From contig JADJYG010000002.1 of the NCBI GenBank assembly GCA_016719895.1, positions 92,843-156,842 on the forward strand: DNA of 64,000 nucleotides, written 5' to 3'. The position numbers and the translations under genes were made by a program. Below are positions 45,971 through 54,255 of this stretch, in pieces. Below the pieces are notes generated by a model, which worked only from the letters and a program-made list of their open reading frames with translations, did not search any database and was not told the DNA's origin. The DNA is from Saprospirales bacterium (GTDB lineage: Bacteria > Bacteroidota > Bacteroidia > Chitinophagales > Saprospiraceae). How positions within the stretch are numbered: position 1 is the first letter of the stretch; each line of letters opens with the position of its first letter.

Positions 45971-48900
45971 ATTTTTCATACCGCGCATCCGCCCGGTAGA
46001 TCAGCCGCTCCATCGCCGATACTTCCAGGCTCACAAACCCGAAATCCAACACCAGCCGCCCGCGCATGCGGTAAACACCCCGCCCCCGGAACGGCGCCTG
46101 CCGGAGCTGCGCGGGGAAATGCACCGTATCGAAAAACCTCCCCTCTGCGTCGAGCCAGGCGCCGAAGTGCATCAGATCGCCCTTAACCGTGCGGGTGTCT
46201 TTGCGGCAGACGTAGTAGCCGGTCATGGTAGCCAGCTCGTGTACGTGATCGGCCATTTCGCGGGCCAGAAGGCCCGGCGGAGCCTGTTTGGCCGCATCGT
46301 CGAGCAGGTCAAACGGTGTACACAGCGGAAAACCCAGCAGCTCCATCTCGTCGAAAGCCTGGTCGTACGGCCCTTCCGTCAGCTCGGGCAGGCGGTACGT
46401 ATCCGCCTCGTCTTCAAACAGCGGTTGTGCGCCTTGCCCGCTGCCGCTGTGCAATACGCGGTTTTTTTCCCACAGCAGCTCGCTCTTTTTCATACCGGTA
46501 AACCGGAAGGCCCCGATGCGGATCAGGATATCGAGCTGCGCCGTCGAAATACGCACCCGCCGTACAAAGTCTTCCAGGGTCTTGAACGGACCGAACGCCG
46601 CGCGCTGCTGCACGATATCGGATACGACCTGCCGCTCCAGTCCCTGCAGGTGGATGAGGCCGAGGTAAATGTCCCGGCCCTCAATATGCGTCAGGTGGCG
46701 GCTTTGGTTCACGCAGGGAGCGTGGACGCCGGCGCCGGCCATGCGCGCCTCGTGTACGTAAAATTCCGTGTTGTAAAAACCGCCGAAGTTGTTGATTACC
46801 GCCACCATAAACTCCAGCGGGAAATAAGTTTTTAAGAATAAACTTTGAAACGACTCCACGGCGAAACTCGCCGAATGCGCCTTGCAGAACGAGTAGCCGG
46901 CAAAACTTTCGATCTGGCGCCACACCTCGCCAGTCAGCTCGCCGGAGTAGCCGCGCGCCTGGCAGTTGTCGAAATAGCGCTGCCGCAGCCGGGCGAAGTC
47001 CTCTGAAGATCGTTTTTTGCCGGTCATCATGCGGCGCATCACGTCGGCCTCGTCGAGACCCAACCCGGCAAAGTGGTGCAGGATTTTCATCACGTCTTCC
47101 TGGTACACCATCACGCCGAAGGTTTCGCCCAGGTGCTCTTTGAACACGGGGTGCAGGTACTCGAAGGCATTCGGCTGGTGAAAACGCTGGATGTAGGCGC
47201 GCATCATGCCCGACTGCGCCACACCGGGCCGGATGATGCTGCTGGCCGCCACGAGATGCACGTAGGTGTCGCAGCGGAGTTTGCTCAGCAGGCCGCGCAT
47301 GGCGGGGCTTTCGATGTAAAAACACCCGATACAACGCCCGCTGCGCAGCTGCGCGCGCACGTTTTCGTCGGCCTTCAGGCGCTCTACGTCGTGCACGTTG
47401 ACGGCCTTGCCCTGGTTTGCGCGCACGAGGTCGACGCAGTCCTTGATATGCCCCAGGCCGCGCTGGCTCAACACATCAAACTTGTGGTAGCCCCATGCTT
47501 CGGCGGCGTACATGTCGAAATGCGCAACCGGAAAGCCCTTGGGCATCATCTGCAGGGCCGTAGCCTCGTTCAGCGGCGCCTCGGAGATGATGACGCCGCC
47601 AGCGTGAATGGACAGGTAGTTGGGGAAGTCCACCAACTGCCCGCCATAGCGCAGAATATGCGGGGCCCAGGGGTGCAATTGGACGGTAGACGGTGGACGG
47701 TGGGCAGCCTGCACCGGGACCTCGGGGGTGGGCGGCTCAACAGTCTGCTCACCCTTGCGTCCGGTCCACTGCCAGCTACCGGAAGCGGTTTGGGACCAGT
47801 ATTCCACGATGGCGTCAATATCCGCCTTGGGCAGGCCGAATACCTTGCCGAGTTCGCGGATCACGGCGGCGTGCTGGAAGGTGCTGTAAGTGGCCAGCAG
47901 GGCCGTGTGTTCGCGGCCGTAGCGTTTGAAGATATAGTCGGTCACGTCGTCGCGCTCGTCCCAGGAGAAGTCGATGTCGAAATCGGGCGGCGACGTGCGC
48001 CGGGGGTTGATGAAGCGCTCGAAGTAGAGGTCGAGTTCGAGCGGTTCCACATCGGTGATGCCGAGGCAGTAGGCCACGATGGAGTTGGCGCCGCTGCCGC
48101 GGCCCACGTGGTGGTATCCGGCCGATTCGGCGTAGCGCACGATATCCCAGGTGATCAGGAAATAGGCGGCGAAATCGAGCTCGGCGATGACGGCCAATTC
48201 TTTGCGCACGCGCTCCTGCGCGCGACGGTGATTCGATCCGTAGCGGCGCTGGCAACCGCTTTCGGCCAGTTTGGTCAGCAGGTTGAGGTCGCCGGCCTTG
48301 GAGCCCATGAACGTGCGGCGGTTGCGCTGCAGGCCCGTGTCGAAGCGAATGGAGCAGGACTCGAGCAGGCGGCGGGTATTTTGCACGACCTGAGGATGGG
48401 CGTCGAACGGCGCCAGCACTTCGGCTTCGGCCGTGAAATACTCGTCGGGCTGCGCCACGGCCACGCCGTCGAGCTTCGTCACCAGCGTATTGGCGTCGAT
48501 GGCGCGCAGGAGCTTGTGCAGGCGGTAGCCCTCGCGATCGGGAAAGGTGACGGGCTGCCACACCACAAGCCGGTCCGGGCGCCGCCGCCAGGGCGAGCTG
48601 AACAGCGCCCCCGCCTGTGCGGGCCGGATGCCGATGAACTCGTTGGAGCGGAACATCTCCAGCGGCTTCACCGTGCGGTCGTACACGACAAACACGTCGT
48701 CCATCGGCGGCGGCGCTTCGGGCAGGGGCTTACCGGCCAGCGAATGCTCCGTGAGCAGGCCGCAAAGGGCCGCCCAGCCGGCGTTGTTGCGGGCGATGCC
48801 GGTGAACAGGTACCGGTGCTCTGCGTCGCGGAATTCGATGCCGAGCACGGCCCTGATCCGGTGCTTTTCACAGGCGCGCACGAAGTCGAGCGCAGCCGAG

Positions 48901-49022
48901 GTGTTGTTGATGTCGGTCAGCGCCAGTGTTTTCACGCCGCGCGCGGCGGCGGCCTCCACGAGCCGCGCCGGGGAAAAGACGCCGTAGCGGAGGGAGAAAA
49001 AGGTGTGGGCGTTGAGGAACAC
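45969..49022 (-). CDS. DNA polymerase III alpha subunit, DnaE-type (short, probably error-prone class)
   Basis: This 1,017-residue C-family polymerase has an N-terminal PHP domain (from AHTFFSLRYGVFSPARL), the palm with catalytic acidic residues in PPDFDIDFSWDERDD (near residue 346), the fingers and an HhH/OB-like C-terminus (from about 890). The usual PHP metal ligands are partly replaced (LNAHTFF and LTDINNTS), so PHP activity is doubtful. It is shorter than replicative DnaE1 (about 1,160 residues) and near the DnaE2/ImuC size. The same-strand dinB supports a translesion role. An in-frame 21-base heptamer repeat at 47683-47703 adds the residues RPPSTVQ-like. Whether this is the main replicase cannot be settled from this window. 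Confidence 0.9.
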   Translation of the reverse strand: MFLNAHTFFSLRYGVFSPARLVEAAAARGVKTLALTDINNTSAALDFVRACEKHRIRAVLGIEFRDAEHRYLFTGIARNNAGWAALCGLLTEHSLAGKPLPEAPPPMDDVFVVYDRTVKPLEMFRSNEFIGIRPAQAGALFSSPWRRRPDRLVVWQPVTFPDREGYRLHKLLRAIDANTLVTKLDGVAVAQPDEYFTAEAEVLAPFDAHPQVVQNTRRLLESCSIRFDTGLQRNRRTFMGSKAGDLNLLTKLAESGCQRRYGSNHRRAQERVRKELAVIAELDFAAYFLITWDIVRYAESAGYHHVGRGSGANSIVAYCLGITDVEPLELDLYFERFINPRRTSPPDFDIDFSWDERDDVTDYIFKRYGREHTALLATYSTFQHAAVIRELGKVFGLPKADIDAIVEYWSQTASGSWQWTGRKGEQTVEPPTPEVPVQAAHRPPSTVQLHPWAPHILRYGGQLVDFPNYLSIHAGGVIISEAPLNEATALQMMPKGFPVAHFDMYAAEAWGYHKFDVLSQRGLGHIKDCVDLVRANQGKAVNVHDVERLKADENVRAQLRSGRCIGCFYIESPAMRGLLSKLRCDTYVHLVAASSIIRPGVAQSGMMRAYIQRFHQPNAFEYLHPVFKEHLGETFGVMVYQEDVMKILHHFAGLGLDEADVMRRMMTGKKRSSEDFARLRQRYFDNCQARGYSGELTGEVWRQIESFAGYSFCKAHSASFAVESFQSLFLKTYFPLEFMVAVINNFGGFYNTEFYVHEARMAGAGVHAPCVNQSRHLTHIEGRDIYLGLIHLQGLERQVVSDIVQQRAAFGPFKTLEDFVRRVRISTAQLDILIRIGAFRFTGMKKSELLWEKNRVLHSGSGQGAQPLFEDEADTYRLPELTEGPYDQAFDEMELLGFPLCTPFDLLDDAAKQAPPGLLAREMADHVHELATMTGYYVCRKDTRTVKGDLMHFGAWLDAEGRFFDTVHFPAQLRQAPFRGRGVYRMRGRLVLDFGFVSLEVSAMERLIYRADARYEK
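47683..47703. repeat. Three heptamers ACGGTRG inside dnaE
   Basis: acggtag-acggtgg-acggtgg is a 7-bp tandem repeat. Three copies equal 21 bases, so the dnaE frame stays open (translated around HRPPSTVQ). The same heptamer family occurs upstream of carB. Confidence 0.85.
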
Positions 49023-49504
49023 GGCCGGAATGGGTTAATGGATGATTGTTGATTGTTGATGTGTCCGTGGCGTGCCATCATCAAGCATCAGCCAAAATCA
49101 AAAACCATCCTAAAATGAGTCCTTCACACATCGAAGGAACCGTTGTGCAATCAGGCCGGAGGCGAGTTATTTTAAAATTATTTGTGGCAAAAATAAGCGC
49201 GGTCTGTTTTAAACAAACGTCTTTGGTCAAATATTTTGTTTTAAAATATATACCCAACGGAAAGTGTTTTGCGAAAAAGTGGAAGCAATTGGTCTTTTCG
49301 CAAAGCACTTTCCGCCGGGTATAAAACCATCGGCTATGGAAGAACCCAAAAAGATGTCAATCGCCATTTGCATCAGCAATCGCGCTCACAGCGCACGTTT
49401 TGATTGACGATTGACGGCGGACGGTTGGTTTTACGAGCATGTTGGGGAAGTTCGTAAAAAGGCCGTGACAAATATAGTTTGATTGCCCCGGGGAGATGGT
49501 GGCG
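49023..49504. other. Intergenic region between dnaE and the MOSC gene
   Basis: No gene could be supported. The region contains the long inverted repeat 49249-49323 and degenerate heptamers at 49407-49427 (acgattg-acggcgg-acggttg), and is AT-rich between 49165 and 49255. Confidence 0.5.
49249..49323. repeat. Long stem-loop with 29-bp arms
   Basis: Arm 49249-49277 (tatacccaacggaaagtgtt, continuing) pairs with 49295-49323 at about 26 of 29 positions around a 17-base loop. It lies about 230 bases before the dnaE start and 180 bases past the MOSC stop. It could be a terminator, a palindromic element or part of a small RNA. Confidence 0.65.
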
Positions 49505-50341
49505 TTAGCAAGGACCGGCGGCTCCTTTCTTCCCGGGGAGCACCATATCCCCCACCCGCACAATTTGCCCCACATCTTGTCCCAACCAAACTACATTTTG
49601 CCCAAACAACACCTTTTGCCCGGCACGCCGGTAGGTTGTCAGCGTTTTCAGCGGTTCGGCGGTGCGCACTGCCGTATCCTGATCGATCGTGGGGATGATG
49701 CAGCGGGCACAGGGCTTGACGCCGCGAAACAGCACGTTGCCAATTTTAAAATCCCGCCAGCCGTCTTCTTCGTACGGAGCGCCTCCGGTGAACACAAAGT
49801 TGGGCCGGAACCGGTTCATGGGCAACGGTTGCGACAGCCGGCTGTTGAGGTCGTCGAGCGACGCCTGGCCGATGAGCAAGTACGGAAAACCATCGGCAAA
49901 ACTGACCGGCGTGCGCCCGGGTGCGTAGCGTTCGTCGGCCAGGCGTCGCGTATCATCTGGCATAAACACCAGCCGGAGCGAAACGCCCAGCACATTGGAA
50001 AACCACTCGTTCACAGCCGGGTGGTGCAAGCGGGCAAGACAGTGATCGCCCCATACCTGCACCGCCGTTTCCCGCATTTCTTCAAGCTGGGGCTCCAGTG
50101 GAATCTTCAGCCGCCCGGCCGGATTTTTTTTCAAAAAAACGCTTAAAAACGGCGGCTCCAGGGCTGTGCCCAGTAAAGCCAGCCCTGGCTGCTCGCGCTG
50201 ACTGAGGAACTTGCCCGCATCGTCCACCAGCATCCAGCGGCGGTCGTATTGCAAGCCGCGGGCCTCCAGCTGCGCTTCGGCCAAAGCAATGCCGCCAAGC
50301 GATTTTATCGGATAGACATACAGACCGGTAAGCGTGCCCAT
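49505..50341 (-). CDS. MOSC domain protein (YcbX-like)
   Basis: This 278-residue protein has the MOSC N-terminal beta-barrel (TGLYVYPIKSLGGIALAEA) and the C-terminal MOSC domain with the conserved Cys in GVKPCARCIIPTIDQ, which binds the molybdenum cofactor in relatives. Such proteins reduce N-hydroxylated compounds or transfer sulfur. The start at 50341 (MGTLTGLYVYP) matches family N-termini; the longer frame to 50674 reads through the opposite strand of a Rossmann gene fragment and was rejected. Confidence 0.88.
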   Translation of the reverse strand: MGTLTGLYVYPIKSLGGIALAEAQLEARGLQYDRRWMLVDDAGKFLSQREQPGLALLGTALEPPFLSVFLKKNPAGRLKIPLEPQLEEMRETAVQVWGDHCLARLHHPAVNEWFSNVLGVSLRLVFMPDDTRRLADERYAPGRTPVSFADGFPYLLIGQASLDDLNSRLSQPLPMNRFRPNFVFTGGAPYEEDGWRDFKIGNVLFRGVKPCARCIIPTIDQDTAVRTAEPLKTLTTYRRAGQKVLFGQNVVWLGQDVGQIVRVGDMVLPGKKGAAGPC

Positions 50342-50416
50342 TAGACGAATTTTGGGCCAAGATTTGAAAAAAATGCCGGCAATTGTGTAGCCTTGCCCTA
50401 TAAAACTCTTGTTTCT

Positions 50417-50620
50417 ATGCCTAAAACAGCGCTGCTGTTCGGCGCCACCGGCCTGGTCGGCAGCCACTTGCCCGATCAATTGCCCGGCGATACCCGGTAC
50501 GCCATTGTTGTTGCCTTTTCCCGGCGGCCGCTGGAACGCCGCCGCCCCAAACTCCGGCAGGAAATCATCGGCTTCTACCACCCCGACCCCGGCAAAATCC
50601 GGGGCGATGACCTGTTTTGA
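50417..50620 (+). pseudogene. Truncated NAD(P)-binding Rossmann-fold gene fragment
   Basis: The fragment opens with a clear nucleotide-binding loop (MPKTALLFGATGLVGSHL) and continues to IRGDDLF. In NAD(P)H-binding oxidoreductases of this type a CCLGTT-like segment and about 130 further residues follow. Here a TGA stops the frame after 67 codons and no continuation is found in any frame downstream. It is probably a decayed gene. Confidence 0.65.
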
Positions 50621-50691
50621 AAACACTGAAGCGCCATTTTTCCGGTACACTTCGCCTGACTTTATCTTCTTCACTTTCTAAAAAACTGCTT

Positions 50692-51066
50692 ATGAAAACG
50701 GTACTGTTTTTTGCATTTTTAACCGCTTTTACCTGCTGCACCCCGCCCGCCTCCAAAGCGCCGGTCAGCCTGGATGGCCGCACGTTTAAAATCGAAAGTT
50801 TCACCGGGGGAAAATCGGAAGGCACGGAGCGGATGATTTTCAAGGACGGCAAGGTGGAAAACGACGTTTGCACGCAATGGGGTTTCGGGAACGCGCCCTA
50901 CACCTGCGATGCGGACGGCAATTTCAACTACACCCTCAGCAGCGCGGCCGAGGGCCGGATGGACTGGGAAGGCCGGGTGAGCGGCAAAAGTGTAGAGGGG
51001 AAAATGGTGTGGGTGAAGGCCGGGCAGGCCGATATTCATTACGCGTTTAAGGGGGCGGAGGAGTAG
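50692..51066 (+). CDS. Small lipoprotein, unknown
   Basis: The 124-residue product begins with a hydrophobic leader (MKTVLFFAFLTAFTCCTPPA) containing a plausible lipidation Cys at 15 or 16. The mature part (SLDGRTFKIESFTGG, later GFGNAPYTCDADGNFNY) is beta-rich and unlike a named family known to me. The start at 50692 is favoured because the upstream extension to 50617 breaks the signal peptide. It converges with carB, with a 7-base gap. Confidence 0.7.
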   Translation: MKTVLFFAFLTAFTCCTPPASKAPVSLDGRTFKIESFTGGKSEGTERMIFKDGKVENDVCTQWGFGNAPYTCDADGNFNYTLSSAAEGRMDWEGRVSGKSVEGKMVWVKAGQADIHYAFKGAEE

Positions 51067-51073
51067 GTTGGGT

Positions 51074-53911
51074 TTAATTGTACAAATACATACTCCGGTT
51101 CCGGTCCAACTCGCGGAAATACGGATCTTTCAAATCTTTAATGAAATAAATCGCCTCGCCGGTGGATTTCATTTCCGGGCCCAGGCGCTTGTCCACATTC
51201 GGGAATTTATCAAAAGAAAACACTGGAATTTTGATGGCGTAGCCCTCCAGTTTTTTCTCGATGTTGAAATCCCGGAGTTTGTGGGTACCGAGCATCACTT
51301 TGGTGGCAATGTTCAGGTAAGGCACGCCGTAGGCTTTGGCGATAAACGGCGTGGTGCGCGAGGCGCGCGGGTTGGCCTCGATGACGTACACGTGGTCGTC
51401 CTTGATCGCAAACTGGATATTAATGAGTCCCCGGATATTCAGGGCCCGTGCAATGCGTTCGGCATACTCGCACATGGTTTGCACGACCTTTTCGGGCAGC
51501 GAATACGCCGGCAACACGGCCGAGGAATCGCCCGAGTGAATACCTGCCGGTTCAATATGTTCCATGATACCCATGATGTGGATGTCGTCGCCGTCGAAAA
51601 TAGCGTCGATCTCGGCTTCCTGCGCGCGTTCGAGAAACTGGTCGATGAGCACGCGGTTGTCGGGCATATGTTTGAAAATAGTGAGCACTTGGCGCTCCAG
51701 TTCGTTGTCGTTGATCACAATTTTCATGCGTTGCCCGCCCAATACATACGAAGGCCGCACCAACAGCGGGTATGGAATCATGCTGGCCACATTCATGGCT
51801 TCGTCCACGTCGCGGGCCACCCCGTAATGCGGATATGGGATGCCGAGGTCGCGGAGCATATCGGAGAACCGGCCGCGGTCTTCGGCGATATCCATGTCAT
51901 TGTAGGATGTACCGATGATGTTCCAGCCGTTCCGGTGGAGGTCTTCGGCCAGTTTCAGCGCCGTTTGCCCGCCGAGTTGCACGATGATGCCGTCGGGTTT
52001 TTCGTGCTCCAGGATTTCTTCCAGGTGTTCCCAATATACCGGCTCGAAGTAGAGTTTGTCGGCCAGGTCATAGTCCGTCGAAACGGTTTCCGGGTTGCAA
52101 TTGACCATAATAGCCTCGAAGCCCATTTCTTTTATGGCCAATATGCCGTGTACGCAGCAGTAATCGAACTCAATGCCTTGCCCGATCCGGTTGGGGCCGG
52201 ACCCGAGCACTACGATTTTCTTTTTATCCGTCCGCACGCTATCGTTTTTTTCATCGAAAGTAGAGTAGAAATAATTTGTTTTCGACTCGAATTCGGCCGC
52301 GCAGGTATCCACCATTTTATATACCCGCCGGATGCCCAGTTTTTTTCGTTGTGTAGTCACTTCTTTCTCCGTAATGCGGAGCAGCCAGGCGATTTGTGCG
52401 TCGGAGTAGCCGTTTTTCTTGAGCTCGATAAAGAATTCATACGGAATATCCTCGGCTACATTGAAGCGCAGGAGGCGGTCCTCCATTTTGACCAGGTCTT
52501 TGATCTGTTGGATAAACCATTTATCGATGCCGGTCATTTTTTGAACGGTTTTGGAAGGAATACCCAGGCGCAGGGCGTCTTTGACGCGGTAAATCCGGTC
52601 GTCGTACACTTTTTCCAGGCGTTCGAGAATATCCTCCGTACGCATCCATTCTTTTTTGTCAGCGCCCAGGCCGTAGCGGCTGTTTTCCTGGCTCTGACAG
52701 GCCTTTTGCAGGGCTTCATTGAAGGTGCGGCCAATAGCCATGACCTCGCCGACGGATTTCATTTGCAGGCCCAGGCGGTGGTCGGCGCCATGGAATTTTT
52801 CAAAATTCCAGCGCGGCATTTTTACGATGACATAATCGAGCGTCGGCTCGAAAAATGCGCTGGTTGTTTTGGTAATTTGGTTTTTCAGCTCATCCAGCCT
52901 GAAGCCAATGGCCAGTTTGGCGGCAATCTTGGCAATGGGGTAACCGGTGGCCTTGGATGCCAGTGCCGAAGAGCGCGATACCCGCGGGTTGACCTCCACG
53001 GCAATCAGCTCCTCCGTCTCGGGGTTTTGGGCAAACTGTACGTTGCACCCTCCTGCAAAATTGCCCAGCGCGCGCATGATCCGGATCGCCAGGTCGCGCA
53101 TCCGCTGGTAGGCGGTATCCGAAAGCGTCATGGCCGGGGCAATGGTGATGCTGTCGCCGGTGTGGATGCCCATTGGGTCGAGGTTTTCCACGGTACAAAT
53201 GATCACGACGTTGTCGTTCGCGTCGCGCAAGAGTTCCAGTTCGAATTCTTTCCAGCCCAATACAGCCTTTTCGACCAGGACCTCGTGGGTGGGCGATGCG
53301 TTGAGCCCACGTTTGAGTGCCTCATCAAACGCATCTTCCTGCAGCACAAAACCGCCGCCAGAGCCCCCAAGCGTATACGATGGGCGAATGACCAGCGGGA
53401 ATCCGATCTTTTGCGCGGCTTCCTTGCCTTCCAGGTACGAGTTGGCAATAATGGAAGGGGCCACGTCGATACCGATAGCAATCATCAGCCGCCGGAATTC
53501 CTCCCGGTTTTCTGTGCGCTCGATGGCTGCAGTGTCCACCCCGATCATACGAACGCCGTATTTTTCCCAGATGCCCAGGTTTTCACACTCAATCGCCAGG
53601 TTGAGGGCCGTCTGGCCTCCCATGGTGGGAAGCACCGCGTCCAGTTTGGGCAGCTCCAGGTTTTCCTGGTGTTCCTGCAAGATTTTTTCGATGCTCTCCG
53701 GTGTCAGGGGCCGCAAATAAATATAATCGGCCGTCACCGGATCGGTCATGATCGTTGCGGGGTTGGAGTTGATCAACGCTACTTTGATACCCTCCTCGCG
53801 CAACGAACGGCTGGCTTGCGAGCCGGAATAATCAAATTCACAGGCCTGTCCGATGATAATGGGACCGGAGCCGATGATCAGAATCGATTGTATGGATGTG
53901 TCTTTTGGCAT
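51074..53911 (-). CDS. carB: Carbamoyl-phosphate synthase large subunit without allosteric domain
   Basis: This 945-residue protein has the two homologous ATP-grasp synthetase halves: the first from ILIIGSGPIIIGQACEFDYS with RPSYTLGGSGGGF, the second from VVLGSGPNRIGQGIEFDYC with RPSYVLGGQRM. It makes carbamoyl phosphate from bicarbonate, ammonia and 2 ATP for pyrimidines and arginine, with CarA supplying ammonia. It ends soon after the second carbamate-forming domain and lacks the about 130-residue MGS-like domain that binds UMP and ornithine in E. coli (1,073 residues). A heptamer repeat directly abuts the start codon, and the leader carries a terminator. carA is not in the window. Confidence 0.95.
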   Translation of the reverse strand: MPKDTSIQSILIIGSGPIIIGQACEFDYSGSQASRSLREEGIKVALINSNPATIMTDPVTADYIYLRPLTPESIEKILQEHQENLELPKLDAVLPTMGGQTALNLAIECENLGIWEKYGVRMIGVDTAAIERTENREEFRRLMIAIGIDVAPSIIANSYLEGKEAAQKIGFPLVIRPSYTLGGSGGGFVLQEDAFDEALKRGLNASPTHEVLVEKAVLGWKEFELELLRDANDNVVIICTVENLDPMGIHTGDSITIAPAMTLSDTAYQRMRDLAIRIMRALGNFAGGCNVQFAQNPETEELIAVEVNPRVSRSSALASKATGYPIAKIAAKLAIGFRLDELKNQITKTTSAFFEPTLDYVIVKMPRWNFEKFHGADHRLGLQMKSVGEVMAIGRTFNEALQKACQSQENSRYGLGADKKEWMRTEDILERLEKVYDDRIYRVKDALRLGIPSKTVQKMTGIDKWFIQQIKDLVKMEDRLLRFNVAEDIPYEFFIELKKNGYSDAQIAWLLRITEKEVTTQRKKLGIRRVYKMVDTCAAEFESKTNYFYSTFDEKNDSVRTDKKKIVVLGSGPNRIGQGIEFDYCCVHGILAIKEMGFEAIMVNCNPETVSTDYDLADKLYFEPVYWEHLEEILEHEKPDGIIVQLGGQTALKLAEDLHRNGWNIIGTSYNDMDIAEDRGRFSDMLRDLGIPYPHYGVARDVDEAMNVASMIPYPLLVRPSYVLGGQRMKIVINDNELERQVLTIFKHMPDNRVLIDQFLERAQEAEIDAIFDGDDIHIMGIMEHIEPAGIHSGDSSAVLPAYSLPEKVVQTMCEYAERIARALNIRGLINIQFAIKDDHVYVIEANPRASRTTPFIAKAYGVPYLNIATKVMLGTHKLRDFNIEKKLEGYAIKIPVFSFDKFPNVDKRLGPEMKSTGEAIYFIKDLKDPYFRELDRNRSMYLYN

Positions 53912-53946
53912 ACGGTAGACGGTAGACGGTGGACGGTGGACGGTGG
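53912..53946. repeat. Five heptamers ACGGTRG abutting the carB start codon
   Basis: acggtag-acggtag-acggtgg-acggtgg-acggtgg occupies positions -1 to -35 relative to the carB ATG on the minus strand, that is, the whole ribosome-binding region. Copy-number change would alter initiation context without changing the protein. Confidence 0.85.
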
Positions 53947-53981
53947 ATAATCGTGCTGAAACGAATATGGCGCCATAGGCG

Positions 53982-54077
53982 CTATGTCAAAACCGTCCAC
54001 CGAAAAAAATGCTGAAGACCAGTTTGGGCACCGGTGTTCAGCATTTCCGAAAAATCGGTATCGGGTTTCTTTTTCAT
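53982..54077 (-). CDS. Possible 31-codon leader peptide in the carB leader
   Basis: An ATG at 54077 opens a short frame (MKKKPDTDFSEMLNTG, continuing to a TAG at 53982) that runs right through the terminator hairpin. It begins about 14 bases after the -7 box. Translation is not proven; the frame is called because its position matches leader peptides in attenuated operons. Confidence 0.35.
   Translation of the reverse strand: MKKKPDTDFSEMLNTGAQTGLQHFFRWTVLT
54003..54045 (-). terminator. Intrinsic terminator (attenuator candidate) in the carB leader
   Basis: On the minus strand aatgctgaa (54045-54037) pairs with ttcagcatt (54016-54008). An inner accgg/ctggt stem extends it, and seven T follow (54009-54003). 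It lies between the carB promoter and the carB start, about 92 bases before the ATG, with no upstream gene on that strand to terminate. Confidence 0.7.
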
Positions 54078-54090
54078 TCTTTTCGGGGTG

Positions 54091-54119
54091 CAAAGGTAGG
54101 ATGCTGAAATGGAAATCAA
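54091..54119 (-). promoter_or_regulatory. Bacteroidota-type promoter of carB
   Basis: On the minus strand TTG (54119-54117) and TACCTTTG (54098-54091) are separated by 18 bases, a good match to the phylum consensus. It implies a leader of about 175 nucleotides before carB. Confidence 0.65.
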
Positions 54120-54255
54120 CGAACCATTTCAGATAAATTGCGCGGAATCGTGGCGCAACAAATACGGCGAGCCGACAGCCCTAATAGGCTGTTTGTGGCC
54201 GAAGTTATAATACCAATACGTGCATTCAGGCATTCCGCTTACCTTTGCTACCTTC

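Noticed and set aside
47073..49052. Plus-strand frame of 659 codons opposite dnaE
   Set aside because: It is antisense to a clear polymerase gene, has no domain match and has a His/Val/Gly-rich composition typical of shadows.
51068..53950. Plus-strand frame of 960 codons opposite carB
   Set aside because: carB on the minus strand is unmistakable over its whole length; the antisense frame is a by-product of GC-rich codon use and has no recognisable domain.
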